DNA from: Vulcanimicrobiota bacterium
GTDB lineage: Bacteria > Vulcanimicrobiota > Vulcanimicrobiia > Vulcanimicrobiales > Vulcanimicrobiaceae
Length of the DNA stretch: 7,286 nucleotides
Reading direction: 5' to 3'
NCBI GenBank assembly: GCA_003133185.1
Contig: PKWF01000063.1
Span: 6,391 to 13,676, forward strand
Part shown: one piece after another, positions 5,892 to 7,286 of the stretch
How the letters are laid out: every line of letters begins with the position of its first letter
Position numbering within the stretch: the stretch's first letter is position 1
Notes under the pieces: generated by a model
Database searches by the model: none
What the model saw: only the letters and a program-made list of their open reading frames with translations
Told to the model about the DNA's origin: nothing
Position numbers and translations under genes: made by a program

Positions 5892-6200
5892 TGGGATGGC
5901 CGGGAGTCGAACCCGGACGTCCTTTCGGACTGCAGATTTTCGCACCACTATGGCTTTCGCCACCGCAACGTTTGCGTTTGTGGTCCGGACTGTGCCTTGA
6001 CCCTATGAGATCGATCTCACGTAGGTCGCGCCCGTCCAGTCTCTACACCTTCTCCGCCGAAGCGGAGCTTGGCTCGGCGTCGTCACGTCTCGCGACAGAG
6101 AGTTCACCGAATTTGAGCGCATCCCGTAGCGAGTTTCCAACGACTACGGCTCAACGGACCGCGTCAAGTCTGCTGTGTCTGCCTGTTCCACCACCATCCC
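5892..6200 (-). tRNA. tRNA-Leu (UAA), interrupted by a group I intron
   Basis: The gene is two exons on the minus strand: exon 1 at 6200-6166 (35 nt) and exon 2 at 5940-5892 (49 nt). The joined 84-nt molecule folds as a class II tRNA. The acceptor stem is GGGATGG/CCATCCC with discriminator A, and the D region GTGGAACAGGCAGACAC is typical of tRNA-Leu. The anticodon stem GCAGA/TCTGC closes a seven-base loop, CTT joined to AAAA, giving anticodon UAA. A long variable arm GTCC-GAAA-GGAC and a T arm CCGGG-TTCGACT-CCCGG follow. The 3' CCA is not encoded, so it must be added afterwards. Interruption lies between anticodon bases 34 and 35. The gene begins 6 bases after the DUF2630 stop on the same strand and is likely processed from that transcript. 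Confidence 0.95.
5941..6165 (-). ncRNA. Group I self-splicing intron (IC3-like) in the tRNA-Leu(UAA) anticodon loop
   Basis: This 225-nt ribozyme intron lies between U34 and A35 of tRNA-Leu and ends in the required G (complement of 5941). Core elements in order: a P2-like stem CCGTAG/CTACGG; P element AAATTCGGTGAA; a GCGA-capped P5 arm; Q element GCCGAGCCAAGC, pairing with P to form P4; P6 CTCCGC-TTCG-GCGGAG (6067-6052); R element GTGTAGAGACT (6048-6038); P8 containing the palindrome TGAGATCGATCTCA; S element AAGGCACAGTCC (5998-5987), whose AGTC pairs with GACT of R to form P7; and P9 with a TGGC-GAAA-GCCA tip. The guide is probably GAG in GTTGAGCC, pairing with exon CUU and placing the U-G pair at the 5' splice site. 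There is no open reading frame for a homing endonuclease. Insertion site and core strongly resemble the cyanobacterial/plastid tRNA-Leu intron. Confidence 0.93.
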
Positions 6201-6206
6201 AAGGGG

Positions 6207-6449
6207 TTACTGCTGATAATGCTCCACGACTTCTTCGCTGCGCACTTCGGCGACATCGGGGTCTTGACCAGCGTCGCGACGGGCGCGGCGCTGCCGCAGA
6301 AGATCCCAGTACTGGTCGAGCCGCACGGAGATCTCATCGAGGCGCTTGCGATCCTCTCTGGTCAATTTGGATACGTCGCCGTGCTCGAGCAAGCGATGCT
6401 CTTCGGTAACGAGGCCCTCAATATGTTCGTGTATCTGCGTATCGTTCAT
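6207..6449 (-). CDS. DUF2630 family small protein
   Basis: This is an 80-residue cytoplasmic protein without signal or membrane segment. It matches the DUF2630 pattern throughout: an N-terminal helix ending in EEHRL (16-20), a middle acidic/basic segment, then LDQYWDLLRQRRARR (44-58), GQDPDVAEVR (61-70) and a short acidic end. The length is normal for the family. The function is unknown; the predicted fold is two or three long helices. Its ATG overlaps the ppx stop (ATGA, 6446-6449), indicating translational coupling, and GGGAG lies 9 bases upstream inside ppx. The tRNA-Leu gene starts 6 bases after its TAA, so the same transcript probably carries both. Confidence 0.88.
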   Translation of the reverse strand: MNDTQIHEHIEGLVTEEHRLLEHGDVSKLTREDRKRLDEISVRLDQYWDLLRQRRARRDAGQDPDVAEVRSEEVVEHYQQ

Positions 6450-7286
6450 GGACGAAATCTCCCACGCGTCTCCGAAGCCTTAGTGTAGACGACTTGGGGT
6501 TGTCCTGCCGATGTGTCGCGCTCCTGCAGCAAGATGCCGAGCAACAAATCCGACGATGTCGCCACGGCTTTGTCGGAGCCGATGATCTCCATCGCGGTCT
6601 CGATCACGATGATTCCCCCCGGAAGGATGTCGGCGCGTTGCGGCTTCATGCCCGCGACTTTCTTGCGTTCCTCGATCGGCATCGCCAGCAACCGCTCCAG
6701 CGCGCGTTGCAGATCCTCGCGGGTCAAATCGCAGGAATGAATCGGTGTTCGGCGGCCTCGCACGATCCCGGCAATCGTCGTAGCGGTTCCGCCGACCAAC
6801 GCAAGCCGTTCGACGGCCTCGCACTCCGTTAAAGGTTCGAGTGCCTTGCGCGCCATCGCACGAGCGCGCTCGACGGCGGCGGCTGTGACAGCTCCGTCAT
6901 GGCCGGCTAACTCAGGCACGGCCTCGGTAACTCGCACGGCGCCGATCTCGCATGTGATTAGCTTTTCCGGTTCCGTCGAAGTGCCGATGGCATACTCCGT
7001 GCTGCCGCCGCCGGCGTCGAGGACGCCCACCCGTTCGCCGCGCAGCTCCCCGAGCACGGTCAAGGCTCCTCGATAGGAGGCCTCCGCTTCTTCTTCTCCG
7101 GAGAGGATGCGCAGCGGAGTGCCCAGCAGGGCTTGGACTCGCTGCGAGAACTCCTCACCGTTCTCCGCTCGCCGCAGCGCGCTGGTCGCCACCGCGAAAA
7201 GCCTAATATAGTGACCCTTCACCTCGCGTTGAAACTGTCCGATCGCTTCGAGCGTTCGCTGCATCGGCTCGTCGCCGAGTCGTCCC
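6446..7286 (-). CDS. ppx: Ppx/GppA-type exopolyphosphatase, C-terminal 280 codons (5' end outside window)
   Basis: Ppx/GppA enzymes hydrolyse terminal phosphates of polyphosphate and/or pppGpp, linking phosphate storage to stress signalling; which substrate applies here cannot be read. The visible part has the ASKHA-fold signatures in order: FAVATSALRRAENG near the beginning; SGEEEAEASYRGA, the Glu-rich segment carrying catalytic residues; the phosphate-binding loop DAGGGSTE (plus 6995-7018); VGGTATTIAGI, the second nucleotide-type loop; and RADILPGGIIVIETAMEIIG near the end. The frame stays open to the right edge with family-like residues (GRLGDE) before the Met at 7264, so that Met is not the start. 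The protein ends soon after the second ASKHA lobe, so it is the short form (about 300 residues) without the C-terminal HD-like domain of E. coli Ppx. Its stop overlaps the DUF2630 start. Confidence 0.93.
   Translation of the reverse strand, partial: GRLGDEPMQRTLEAIGQFQREVKGHYIRLFAVATSALRRAENGEEFSQRVQALLGTPLRILSGEEEAEASYRGALTVLGELRGERVGVLDAGGGSTEYAIGTSTEPEKLITCEIGAVRVTEAVPELAGHDGAVTAAAVERARAMARKALEPLTECEAVERLALVGGTATTIAGIVRGRRTPIHSCDLTREDLQRALERLLAMPIEERKKVAGMKPQRADILPGGIIVIETAMEIIGSDKAVATSSDLLLGILLQERDTSAGQPQVVYTKASETRGRFRP

Noticed and set aside
5892..5970. Broken or partial tRNA (only the T arm and 3' acceptor first noticed)
   Set aside because: The missing 5' half is present 225 bases away (6166-6200) and pairs perfectly; the gap is a group I intron rather than a truncation.
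5891..6409. 172-codon plus-strand frame
   Set aside because: It lies opposite the tRNA, its intron and DUF2630, and is a GC-driven shadow without a plausible product.
6446..7264. Complete ppx gene starting at the ATG at 7264
   Set aside because: The frame stays open to the window edge with family-like residues before that Met, and the N-terminal phosphate-binding part of the first ASKHA lobe would be missing.
1..7286. CRISPR arrays, tandem repeats or complete insertion sequences
   Set aside because: No regularly spaced direct repeats, and no transposase with paired inverted ends, were seen on reading both strands.

Overview
The window is bacterial, GC-rich and densely coded. One stretch (about 4.67-4.93 kb) is clearly AT-richer. 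Genus or phylum cannot be fixed from the sequence. The mix of genes (short Ppx/GppA phosphatase, DUF2630, DUF6582, an exported M61 peptidase, small lipoproteins) suggests a soil-type, poorly cultured, high-GC lineage. An Eremiobacterota/WPS-2-like bacterium is a low-confidence guess.

Layout. Bases 1-502 (minus) hold the first 167 codons of an electron-transfer flavoprotein beta subunit (EtfB), cut by the left edge. A divergent intergenic region (503-627) separates it from a plus-strand block of three exported proteins: an M61-family metallopeptidase with a PDZ domain (628-2520), a periplasmic single-domain cupin (2565-3002) and a lipoprotein with a glycosidase-like, TIM-barrel look (3011-4042). 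Gaps of 44 and 8 bases suggest an operon. From 4044 to the right edge, every gene supported is on the minus strand. These are a DUF6582 protein with a histone-H1-like Lys/Ala tail (4044-4442), a 78-residue six-cysteine small protein in AT-richer DNA (4668-4904), a small beta-rich lipoprotein (5060-5548) with a strong 15-bp hairpin terminator and a structured leader, an intron-containing tRNA-Leu (5892-6200), DUF2630 (6207-6449) and the C-terminal part of a Ppx/GppA phosphatase (6446-7286, cut by the right edge).

The main discovery is that 5892-6200 is a tRNA-Leu(UAA) gene interrupted between U34 and A35 by a 225-nt group I intron. The intron has recognisable P, Q, R and S core elements, a UUCG-capped P6, a palindromic P8 and a GAAA-capped P9, and it ends in G. 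Site and core resemble the classic cyanobacterial/plastid tRNA-Leu intron, yet the neighbouring genes do not look cyanobacterial. The tRNA starts 6 bases after the DUF2630 stop, and DUF2630 overlaps ppx by ATGA. The three are therefore probably made as one transcript that must be both translated and self-spliced.

Secondary points of interest are the Cys-rich peptide with a leader-like N-terminus, the nested 64-nt hairpin just upstream of the second lipoprotein gene, an orphan plus-strand terminator at 5771-5803, and a possible scrap of an IS3-type transposase at 5672-5737.
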